Shown here piece by piece: positions 32,016 to 42,669 of a stretch of DNA of 64,000 nucleotides. Every line of letters begins with the position of its first letter. The first letter of the stretch is position 1. The stretch is taken from NCBI GenBank assembly GCA_015179045.1, contig WHUZ01000100.1:62001-126000 (forward strand). The letters run 5' to 3'. The notes beneath the pieces were generated by a model. The model made no database searches, was not told the origin of the DNA, and saw only the letters and a list, made by a program, of their open reading frames with translations. Both the position numbers and the translations under genes were made by a program. This DNA comes from Kalaharituber pfeilii. Its lineage: Eukaryota > Ascomycota > Pezizomycetes > Pezizales > Pezizaceae.

Positions 32016-35000
32016 TCATTTCCGAGCACCATGCTGACGCAGTAATGTCACCACATCCCTATGCTTTTCTGCAGCTGCCCATGATAGTGGCGTTCGACCA
32101 TCCTTGTCCTTTGAGTTTATATCCACTTTACCTTGCTCAAGCAGTAACTTCACTACATTCAGCTTGCCGTTCCTTGTTGCCCATGACAGTGGCGTTCGAC
32201 CATCCTTGTCCTTTGAGTCTATATCCACTTTGTCTTGCTCAAGCAGTAACTTCACTACCTCCGGCTTGCTATCAGCCCATTGATACGCTGCTGCTGCCCA
32301 TGATAGTGGCGTTCGACCATCCTTGTCCTTTGAGTTTATATCTACTTTGTCTTGCTCAAGCAGTAACTTCACTACTTCCGGCTTGCCATACCATGTTGCT
32401 CCTGCCCATGACAATGGCGTTCGACCATTATTGTCCTTTGAGTCTATATCCACTTTGTCTTGCTCAAGCAGTAACTTTACTACCTCCAGCTTACCGTTCT
32501 CTGCTGCCCGTGACAGTGGCGTTCGACCATAATTGTCCTTTGAGTCTATATCCACTTTGTCTTGCTCAAGCAGTAACTTCACTACCTCCAGCTTGCCATT
32601 CGCTGCTGCCGTCAACAGTGGCGTTCCTCCATAATCGTTCTTTGAGTCTATATCCACTTTGTCTTGCCCAAGCAGTAACTTCACTACCTCCAGCCAGCCG
32701 TTCCCTGCTGCCCGTGACAGTGGCGTTTCACCATCATTGTCCTTTGAGTTTATATCCACTTTGTCTTGCTCAAGCAGTAACTTCACTACCTCCAGCTTGC
32801 CATTCGCTGCTGCCGTCAACAGTGGCGTTCCTCCATAATCGTTCTTTGAGTCTATATCCACTTTGTCTTGCCCAAGCAGTAACTTCACTACCTCCAGCCA
32901 GCCGTTCCCTGCTGCCCGTGACAGTGGCGTTTCACCATCATTGTCCTTTGAGTTTATATCCACTTTGTCTTGCTCAAGCAGTAACTTCACTACCTCCAGC
33001 TTGCCATTCCATGCTGCCCATGACAGTGGCGTTCGACTATCCCTGTCCTTTGAGTCTATATCCACTTTGTCTTGCTCAAGCAGTAACTTCACTACCTCCA
33101 GCTTGCCGTTCCCTGCTGCCCATGACAGTAGCGTTCGACCATCATTGTCCTTTGAGTTTATACCCACTTTGTCTTGCTTAAGCAGTAACTTCACTACCTC
33201 CAGCCAGCCGTTCCCTGCTGCGCTTGACACTATATCTCGACTATAAGGGTCCTTTGAGTTTATATCCACTTTGTCTTGCTCAAGCAGTAACTGCACGATA
33301 GTCTCACGGCCACCATACACTCCCCATGATAGAGGCGTCATGGGTCTCGGCCAGGGATCCTGTGGATTTTCGGACCGGTGATTGAGTGTAGCTTTATATC
33401 CTCGCTTATAATTACGGGAAAGGTTGAGGTAGTTCCGTTTCGGCGCCCTCCAACTGAGGATTAGTGATACGACTGCCTCATGACCATTTTGTATCGCAGT
33501 TATCAATGGCGTGCGGCCCCAGCGGTCCTTAGAGTTCACATCGATATCAGGTTGCTGCAGGAGCAGGCTAACAACATCTTTGTACCCATACTCGCATGCG
33601 ACTCCTAGTGGTGATTGCAAATCAGGATGACCTTTATCATTTACATCTTGGCCACTTTGAAGAAGCGAGGTCATGAGGGCCATTACCCCAAACTGTGCAG
33701 CCACATGAAGGCGAGAAAACGGAATTGGGAACTTTGTCAAGACTATCTTAGATATGGAGTAGGATTGGTACTTCTTGGCTTGGTACTTCGCTAGATATTG
33801 AACTGCACAGGACGAGGTGTGTAGGCGGGACAATTCAAGGGCAAGAACTTCAACAGCGGCATTGGTCCCATGCTCTGCTTCACGGGCATGGTGGCCCCAT
33901 TGCAAGGCCGCATATGGTAGGAATTTGAACTTGGCCTCAAAATGATCCATTTCATCGGCTGACTTGAGATGAGCGCGCAGTGGATCCAGGCTTAGGTATC
34001 TTAAGCAAGTCAGGGCGAGACAATTCTGGCTATCCGGAAAGTGCGTACTGTGGTTTTCCATCAGATATTCCTGCAAGGAGAAATGGACAAAACGCAATAC
34101 AGTTGTCTTAGTTTCAACAACAACAAGGCCATAGCAGGACTCGATGATTGTCGTTGCAGAGGGGGCATTCTTTTCAAGAGTCTCAAGCGTTGTACTTTTC
34201 CCATTTACCGCCAGCGCATGCCCTAAAACGTCCACTGGGATTGGTGTCCGAGCAAAAAAGGTCCACATTAACACCTTCATTCCAAGCTCAGCTAGAGCAC
34301 GATTCGAGGAGTGCCGTATCCTAGCGATGATAGCGTTATATACTTCGAAGAGATTTCTAGGTAATGTGTCAAGGGCTTCATGTCTTTTCCATACTGTCAT
34401 TTGTTGCATGACCGTGTCGATGTGAAAGGATGCTAAAAGGAACCTGTTTTCATTAGTATTTGCCATTATCAAAGTGAAAGATTGAAAGAGACATACATTC
34501 CAGCTGACTTTCGAGGTATTGTGTCTATAATCTTCTGCCTCAGCTGGCTGTCCATTGCTTGAGGTCGGGGGTCGCTTTCAAGTTGATGAGTAACATATGC
34601 GCGAATGTCATTCTCATTTGCTGTAATATCTAGTACAATAGGTGAGGCTTTGAGTGTTTGAGTAATTTGCTCCTTGACATTTGGTCGTGCAGTAAGGAAT
34701 AAGCGAAGCTGAGAACCCGAATGGTCAGGTGAATGGAATATTTCTTTGATGGTATGGAGAAGTGACATGCGGGTTCGTTCCTCCAGTTCATCTAGGGCAT
34801 CAATACAAAGAAAACATGGTTCGAGCACTTTCAGCAAAAGCTTCATCATATCTTTGGCATGCTGCAAGTCCAGGTGAACTTCATCCTTGGTAGCTTCCTT
34901 TAAGCTATCAAATATAGCCTTGGATGCTTTGTCGGAAGCCAGACCCCTAAGAAGTTGCTTGATGAAACTTCCGATAATATTGAGGATTACTTGATCCTTT

Positions 35001-36135
35001 TCCTCTCTATAGTCGCAGTATAAAAAGGCGATGCCTTTGCTGGGGTATTGGACAGTCTGAGCCAAAAGATAGTCAACCATAGTAGACCTGGCAAAAAACC
35101 CACTAGCATTAGTATAATATTCATTATATAAATTGTAAACTAGTTCTTGAGTTCAATGTAAATTTGAACTTACATAATGACACTTTTGCCAGCGCCTGGT
35201 ATCCCAAAGCAGCAAAGTATTCTTGAGTTTGGATCATTGCTTTGACTGGTGTACCAAGTCCGAAATGCATCAGTCTCGAATATCCAGAGCCCGGTGTTGT
35301 CCAGCCGAATGGATTTCATGTCGCTATGCCTTTGAGAGGGCTGTAGTGGTGACAAATTTTTGAGATATTTGTCGCGATTGATAGCTTTGCTCTAGTTAGT
35401 GATGCAATAAAAGAGCCAGTTATATATACATGCACACACCATATTCACGTTGCCATGGCAAGGTTGCCTGAGAAAGTTGTCCATCGGGATTTTTTAATCC
35501 ACCTTCAAGACTAACTGCTAATTCGTCCTTGGTAGAAATAGCAGCCAGCAATTGGTTCACCACTCCATGTAGTTCGGAAAGGTCCGCACGTATGTGCTTC
35601 ACATCGCTACCCGTGGCTATATCATTCTTGAGTTGGGTCAAGTCATTGTATGTTTTGGATACGAGTTCCCTACACCAAGTTAGATTGAAATACACAGATT
35701 CAACTGGAATGAAATGTATTACCAGTTGCTGACATTCAGCGAACACTCTATTGTCAGCATGTAGCGGTGAAGAGATTCCGCAATTTCCGTACATTCTCCC
35801 TTCTTAAATGGCCATTTCAAATGCTCGCGAAATCCTGCCGATGGCGATCTCAACTTTGACAAGGAAGAATGAACTCTCTTGACCATGTCCTGGCATTGGC
35901 TGATGACTACTGAGAGTGCGGAGTCTCTTTGAATTTTTCCATCAAGTTCCTTCTTTCGCAAAAATTCCTCCAGTTGCTTCAGCACATCTCCTAACACGGT
36001 TATCTCTCTGAGAAGGCTGTGAGCCTCCTCGGAGGCTCCCTTAACAGCGCTAGTGTACTCTTTCAACAGTTTAGTAACTTCGATCGTCAAAGATACAAAA
36101 CCAGTAACCGCAGCGGTTATGGAAAGCGGGTCCAT
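32016..36135 (-). CDS. NACHT-ankyrin STAND (NLR-like) protein, five exons, complete
   Basis: Exons 36135-35723, 35669-35440, 35384-35174, 35087-34497 and 34443-32016 give 1290 residues with all phases consistent. The N-terminal 140 residues (MDPLSITAAVTGFVSLTIEV) match the helical fungal STAND N-terminal (HeLo-like/NACHT_N) type. A linker with the usual pre-NACHT LSPLQPSQRH follows. NACHT has Walker A GIPGAGKSV near residue 280 and Walker B FLCIDALDEL near 380, with LTARP as the sensor. After GMFLLASFHID comes a winged-helix-like part, then about 16 ankyrin repeats, mostly 34 residues long and nearly identical (EVVKLLLEQDKVDINSKD). Such proteins sense non-self or damage and oligomerise on activation (family knowledge). 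Intron 2 uses an AAG acceptor because the first AG lies directly at the CTAAC branch. Nothing is broken. Confidence 0.92.
32592..32999 (-). repeat. perfect 204-bp tandem duplication in the ankyrin array
   Basis: The 204-bp block at 32592-32795 repeats directly at 32796-32999. It equals two 34-residue ankyrin repeats (GETPLSRAAGNG and GGTPLLTAAANG types). The near-perfect identity implies a very recent expansion or gene conversion. Confidence 0.85.
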
Positions 36136-37157
36136 TTTGATGCAAGCAGGAGTTGGTATAATACGGTAATGAATATTGAATTATATGGGGATGTTTGATG
36201 ACAGATAATTTTCCTACAGTTGTTCAGCTGCACGCGATCAGAAATACAAGATGGAACAGAAAGCGGGGCTAGCTTTGCGGCTGTTCTCGTTCACAGCCTC
36301 ACGATCATTGCAATGTCATGCATGGGTACAGTACTCTACTTGTTCTTAGTAACCATCTGCACTTGCCAATGTACAGTATGTACACCATGTGCCAGATCAT
36401 CCCACTAGGGAGCTGACACCGCCCAAACACACACAAAAGGAGTATCCAGAATATTTCTTTTTGTTATGCGTGTACGCAGTTTTATTTAATGCTACGCATA
36501 CCGAATTCAATCGCATGTCATAACCGAATGTTGTGACAAGTATGTTAAGTATTCTGGTAGTGTCGTACTTAACCAGGTACAGTATTCTACAATAGGTTGT
36601 GTTCTAGCTGATGCCAAGGCCCTCTTCAGAGAAGCGAAATGTTGCTTAGGCAGATACGAGATGCACATCTTCACCCTACCTTAGTTCGCGTAACCCCATC
36701 TCTGCGGTTATCTTGTCAAACAATGTACGCTTAGCATTGTCCCCCTCTGCGAATGCTTTTTCTGTGTATGCAACTTCCAGAAACTTTTTTCACGTATTCG
36801 TTATTTCGTTATTCGGATATACAATATATGAATCTCCCTCCCCCAAAAAACTATTCTGACCATGAATTCATAAAGTACCCCTAGGTACAGTCTCGCCCCA
36901 GAGTTAGTAAGGCTAACTTGGATAGATCAATAGCCCAAAAAAAAAGGAAAACACAAAGTAAAAAAAATATCACCTACGAAAAAGCCGAAACTAGTAACTG
37001 CTGTATGTAATCACCAATAGTGAATTAAATCTATCCATATTTTTACGGTAAAGATCCAAATCGTTTCTCATGCCAGGGATAACAATATATACAGCAACCC
37101 ACCATATCAATAGAAAGATAAAACCCTCGCTTCCATTTCCACCAATTATTCCCTCCA
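36136..37157. other. upstream region of the NLR gene, no gene seen
   Basis: AT-rich with short ORFs. The first few hundred bases should contain the NLR promoter, but no clear element is visible. Confidence 0.4.
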
Positions 37158-38009
37158 TCACTTCTTGCCCTCGTCCTCTGAATCCACCAAGTCAATCACC
37201 ACGATCGCCCCTTTTGCACCCGTGCCCCCCCCACTTATATCACTCCTCGCCCTCTTCTCGACCCTCCCCTCTTCGGCTCCCTCCAACCTTCTTTTTCCCT
37301 CCCCCCCACCCGTCACTGCACCCCCGCCCTCGCACCTCCACCATTCTCCCGCCCCTTTTTCCACCTCCCCATCCCACCCCACCTTGACCCCTCTCTTCAC
37401 CACCTCCGTCCACACGTCGTCTCCTTCCCCAAACTTCAACACCCCTCCCACCACCTCGTCCGTCCACTTCCTCCTCTTTTCCCACCTATTCCCCGCCTCC
37501 TCCCGGCCCATCCCCACCTTCTTCACAATCAAATATCCCACTCGCCTTGGCCCCCGGTTTGTGCGTGACGTCTGAAAATACGGCCTCCACTTACTCGGAT
37601 ACTTACAATGAATCTCAGTTTCCACATGTCGACATTGTTGAGCCGTCGCAGCAAACACCCATTCGTCCCGGTGTGGTGAGATTAAGAACTGTGTCAGCTC
37701 ATTGCAGTCGGGACAAGAGGCCCGACTACTGCACGCATGCGGGGGCAACGCGAGATTCGTGACTTTTGGAGCCGGCGGGATGCCCAGTAACGGCAAGACG
37801 AACTTCAGTACGACCGCCTTGAAGAAGTAGGGTATCGACCTGTGCGCCGTGGGCAATATATTGTGCGCCTCCAATAACCGCTTCACACCCGCAATCACCG
37901 CTGCAAACATCGCCGCGATGGAAGCTTTATTTGTCAATGCAAACGGCACCTGCGCGTTGACGATCCGCTCAAGTATCGTCCCCATAGCCTCGATATGCGG
38001 TACCTGCAT
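37158..38009 (-). CDS. hypothetical protein with Cys/His-containing C-terminal module
   Basis: An open frame from Met at 38009 (a TTG at 38033 is upstream) to a stop at 37158, 283 residues. The middle has a C-x2-C then H/C spaced module (SCPDCNELTQFLISPHRDEW, then QCRHVETEIHC and GPRRVGYLIVKKVG). A similar Cys/His tail is found in fungal proteins annotated as 2OG-Fe(II) oxygenases, from memory of the family; the oxygenase domain itself is not in this frame. The C-terminal third is Gly/Glu/Arg-rich. A good acceptor (ATGCAG at about 38004) overlaps the Met, so 38009-37158 may be the last exon of a longer gene whose upstream exons (possibly near 38180-38430) I could not join. Confidence 0.5.
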   Translation of the reverse strand: MQVPHIEAMGTILERIVNAQVPFALTNKASIAAMFAAVIAGVKRLLEAHNILPTAHRSIPYFFKAVVLKFVLPLLGIPPAPKVTNLALPPHACSSRASCPDCNELTQFLISPHRDEWVFAATAQQCRHVETEIHCKYPSKWRPYFQTSRTNRGPRRVGYLIVKKVGMGREEAGNRWEKRRKWTDEVVGGVLKFGEGDDVWTEVVKRGVKVGWDGEVEKGAGEWWRCEGGGAVTGGGEGKRRLEGAEEGRVEKRARSDISGGGTGAKGAIVVIDLVDSEDEGKK

Positions 38010-38033
38010 TGTGCGGGTGGCGGGGGAGATCAA

Positions 38034-40177
38034 GCGGAGTTATAGAAATGGTGATGAATACAGTATCACCAGGGAAATGATTGACGCTGTCAATGCTCTT
38101 TACTCACATTGGACTTGCTTTCTGTACACTATTAGTACTTGCTTGCTATATTTCAACGTCGGTTGAGCGGCGCCAATGACCGGTTGCTGCCTCGAGCAAA
38201 ATTTCAAGGGTTACTTGGGGAAGGGTCATAGGCATACTTTCTGTTGAATCAATCGAACTGTTCTGGCGTACAAGTATATTTGCACTGATACGCAGGTTTC
38301 TCGTTACCAATTTGCGAGGATTGCAGGGGGTTGAAATGGCATTCTGCGGGAGGATGAATGGAATGTAAGGAGTAAGATATTCTTTTTGGCTGCTAACCCT
38401 ACGGACGTGGTGACCCTGTGACACCGCCAAACTTGCTATACTTCCTCAGCATAGGTAATATAGTATATATCAAGATGAATAAGATCTCAGGTAGGATCAC
38501 TGACACCTAGCAGCTCAGAGTGTGTCCAGCGTAGCATTTGATATATAAGTTACCAACTAGGTCACTACTCTTGTACTAAAAATTGGCCTAATGAATATGC
38601 GGAATATATTTCACTTTATTCTGCCATGCTCTAGCTTTAATTTGAGCCCACTTGAGGGTTATTTGCACTCACAGAATTTTTTGTTGTGGCATCCGGCAAA
38701 TGTGCAATATCCCGGTTGTGTGCAATATCCTGGTAGACTATATGACATGAACTAACGACGGCGAAGAAGGATAAAGGGAGCATGTTTCACGCAACAATTA
38801 CCTAAGAAGGGGTCCTGGCTATACAAGCGGCTATTCTCAGTCTATGCTGACTTCACTATTCCATTCGTTTGGGCATACTTGGTATGCTTAGCCAGCATGA
38901 TATCCTCCTCCTCCTGAAACCATAGGTTCATATATCGTAAATGCTCGATATTGTCCCATGCCATGAAAAGCCCTACGCTAAAGTTAGGACAGTATGGATA
39001 ATGTTGCCTGTCGCTATGGATATCAAGCTTTGGCCAGGAACATTCAGAATTTGGGCACGACAACATCAGAATTTCAGATATCTCTGTATGCAAAAATGAT
39101 ATCACAATGAAATTTCGCTTGGGGGGTGGGGATTCCTAAGGTATTTTGGGCAATTTTCCCGGAACTTTTCCATAAAACGAGATGTATCATAATGAGCCCT
39201 CGTAATCTATCCTTGCAAGGGCTGCAGCGATTGTGCTGAGGTTGGCTCGCTACCTACATAATTTGGGGCGAAGGTTACTATTTTATCCCATTCCCCACTA
39301 CTAAGGTGCTGTGGCGGTGTACGCTGTTACTGAAGGGGGGAGTCGCGATGTGCACGGGGTGGAGGGGGGTTATGTGTTGTATCCTGTATATATGTAAGGA
39401 GGGCAGGACGGAGGTTCTCTTCCTCTCTCCCAAAGAATCTTCCCAAAGTGCCGGGTCCCGCATTAACTATGCATATAACTTCTCGACGTCGAACAAACTG
39501 AAGAGGAACTCGCGAGTTTTTCCGGTACTGCGGCAAAAAAGTTAACAATGAAATAGTAGTAAGCTTAAGCGTACATACCGTATCTGAATTTTTGGACAGC
39601 GAAGTAGCACTCGTTGAGGAGCAGAACGACAGAATGATTTATTGTCCGTGCGACATTCTACAATGGTGCTTGGTTGTAGCTGCACTATAGTTTGCGTGGC
39701 GAGTCAATTCCAGCGCGGTGTATTCTGGTTTCGGAGTTAGCTTTGTTACGAAAAGTGGGTGACGGGAGATCTGGAGTTATTAGAACACCTGGTGGCATGA
39801 GTCTTGACCCGAACCCGCTGTATTTGTCCATCACACCCTGTTATGCGGTAATACAATATTTAGCTCACCTTTTGCGCTCAAAACTCTGGTCATTCATACC
39901 AAGCCTATGAGACTACGTCATATGCATAAGCGAACCTGCTCTCGTGCCGAAAGCGAACCGTAGCGGCGTAAGTAGGAAGAAAAAGAGTGTAGATCTGTTT
40001 ATGAACGGAACAATAATAACGGGCTATTTAGAAGTGTATTACCAAGCCAATATCAAAATAAAACCACCAGAAGTTCACATAAACCGCGCACAAGTATATG
40101 ATTCTTTGACAGGAATGGAAACAATACAATCAGTACCGAAAACCCCCCCCCTTGGTAACCATGATAACCTAGTTTAA
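38034..40177. other. no firm gene; a few coding-like scraps
   Basis: Small open frames with protein-like composition occur at 38842-39105 (-) (CPNSECSWPKLDIHSDRQHY) and 39944-40177 (+), plus a short plus-strand stretch near 39590-39690. None has a recognised domain or clear splice sites. They may be remains of old genes. Confidence 0.35.
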
Positions 40178-41218
40178 ATGCGGTTGGAAAGTTTATGTCA
40201 CAAGGAGTGGAGTGGCGTCTCCTTTGATGGTGGAGCGACGATGGAACTGCAGACTGATGGTAGGGAGGATGAATCGGGGAAAGAGGGGAAAGATAAGCGA
40301 TGCCGCAGGTCAGAGTCGCACTCGAAATCGCACAAGCGTCATGATTAGGAAATGGTTGAGTTGAGGAAGCAAGGAGTGACAATTGCAATGGCCCCGCCTC
40401 CATCACCTCGACTTTCGGAAATCCCCAAAGCTACAACTCCCCCGCTACCTGCGCATGCACAGCTATCACATCCAACCATCGCAAAAGCAAACTTCGGATT
40501 TTGGGAGGGCTTGTCCACCCCGGCTGCGGACACCAAAGCCAGCTCCGCAGCCGGAATCAACAACAATGTTAAAATCCTCGCGTGCCCCGATGACAACGTG
40601 TGGACGCTCGTGGAAGACGGTTACAAAGGAAAGGAAGAGACGATCGTCCCTGTGATGAGGGGCGCATTGAGCCCCCAAGACGTTGGCAATACTAGGAGGA
40701 AGTCGAGGAAGAGCGGGATGTCGGAAATGGTTCAAATCCCACCGTTGGCACCCTTGGGCACTTCTGTATGGAGTAGAATTATGTCGGCACAGGCTCGAGT
40801 TCCCCAAGGTTCTGTTGGGAATGTTTCACAAGTACCGGTAGCGGGTGAGACGGATATTTCGAAGTCGGTACCCATCCAGAGCGCATCTACCTCCGCGCGT
40901 CCACTACCACCTCCACGCAAACGCGCACCTAAACTATCTCACGAAAAACTGAGACAAAGACCTCGGAACTCAAAGGGGTATGTTCCGCCGCCGCCATTTT
41001 CAATTCCGCGTAGCGGCCCCACGGCGCCACAAACAAGTACACAACAACAACAACGCAACGCAGCTGGGAAAACAGAGACGGACGGAGACCAGGTCAAAAT
41101 GCGTAACACTAATGCCGAGAGAGGAGAAGGCTCAGTTAAGGTTGGAGGAGGGCAGATAGAGAAGGAAATGGGAGAGATTTGGCCGCCGTTGAGGAGGTTG
41201 GGGGGATTGAGATATTAG
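40178..41218 (+). CDS. hypothetical protein; frame carries one in-frame TAG at codon 57
   Basis: From ATG 40178 the frame is open for 56 codons, meets TAG at 40346-40348, then stays open from ATG 40352 (context GAAATGG) to 41218, 288 codons. The part after the stop is Pro/Ser/Thr-rich with some ordered-looking segments (NFGFWEGLSTP, ILACPDDNVWTLVEDGYKG) and a basic Pro-rich stretch (RPLPPPRKRAPKLSHEKLRQ). No family is recognised. Either translation starts at 40352, with the upstream part an upstream ORF, or the gene has acquired a nonsense mutation. The upstream part is Lys/Ser-rich and matches in style, which favours one broken frame, but this is weak. Confidence 0.4.
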
Positions 41219-42669
41219 TCGTTGAAGGATTCTGTGAGGGGGCTTACACTTGGATGTAGAGCGGGGATCTTGGCGATCCAGTTATTCTTAGTTATAACAG
41301 GGAAGGGGCCTGGGATATGGTACGTCGACAGGGTGACGTCGAGTCGCTTGTTCGCGGTCTGAGCACCACTAAGTTACCGCATTGCTTCTTGCTCCATCTA
41401 GTACAGTAGTACATATTAAGGGACATTACATTGCACGCCTACATACATACGTAGAACCTTTCCTTCAATTTAATTTTGTTTGCGTACTTGGGGGCAAGGG
41501 TAAGTCTTCAGAAGCGCAAAAAGTTGCATACAATGTGACGGGGATAGTTGCTAGGATAGAGTTGACCTGTTGGTTATGTAATGCTTGTTATTCTACACGC
41601 ATTTTCTGTAATTTCTTACACGCTTCACAGAGTAACACGGCTTAATTCTTTGCTTTCCAACCAACTTACAGAACTCCATCTCCCAGTCACAGCTTCGAAT
41701 CACCTGCTGAAGCCTGCATACAATAGCGAAATGAAGATTTCAGTCATGAAATTCACAATCAAGAAACTACTCAAGTTCAGCGCATCAGAATTATTATTGT
41801 ACATGATGAATGCGCAAACATGGTGGAAACCCTCAGGAAGAGTGGGCAAAAGAACAGCTCCTGTCATTGGCTAGAAGTGTGCCAGCTCAGCTTTGCTGTT
41901 ACGGCTGTTGGGTGGTAAGTATGCAACAATGTATTGACTTGTATGCAGTTGAAATTACGTGTGTCGTATTTTTGTGTGTAAAACCCATTGTTCTGAAGCC
42001 TTTTGTCAACTTGCCTCAACTTTTGCCCCCGGTCGGGTACATTATGCTTGCATAGCGCTTCTGAATATTTTCCTACCGCCGAGTACTGTACTTATTTATT
42101 CGTTTGTATCTTTTCGGTTGTCGAATTCGGCTGTTCAAGGTGTCATCACGGGTAATCTTGACAGCGACAGCGCCCATGACAAATAGCCGCTATTAAACAG
42201 CAACAATAACCCGAAAAATTAAATACAATTTAGGGAAAAGAAAAAAGAAAAACTCAACGCAATTTTTGAGAATTGAATAGACGAACCGGGGCGTCTCCAT
42301 TCATTGCATCCCAAAAGGTGCTGGAAGTACAATACCGCCTCTTTCCCGGTCTAGAATAAGGAAATCGGGTAAGGTACGTTGATTTTGCTTACCGTTCATT
42401 AACATGCATATGCGCGATAAGGTACCATAAAATACGGAGGTGAGAGAGCATATATTAAGGAGTGTTGATAAAGATATATATACATAAAAAGTGGACATGG
42501 GTCATCTCACGTACATAGATACAAATATAATTTTCTTGGAATAGTCAACTGAGGATCCCGGTAGAGCCAACTTACGACACACCGCTTCGAATCGAGTACC
42601 GAATTAATTTGGGGATACTACCGAACCGCCGTTCGCGACCGCTCTAGTTCCGTAACCGTTGAAGCTATC
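41219..42669. other. no gene recognised
   Basis: Short ORFs with hydrophobic stretches (for example 41581-41874) but no domain, splice or repeat signal. Confidence 0.4.

Noticed and set aside
32009..33181. 390-codon plus-strand ORF opposite the ankyrin array
   Set aside because: It is the antisense shadow of the 102-bp ankyrin repeats: with a period divisible by three, a stop-free antisense frame stays open along the array. It has no start context or domain of its own.
37070..37575. Pro/Ser/Thr-rich plus-strand ORFs
   Set aside because: Antisense of the Gly/Glu/Arg-rich tail of the minus-strand protein at 37158-38009.
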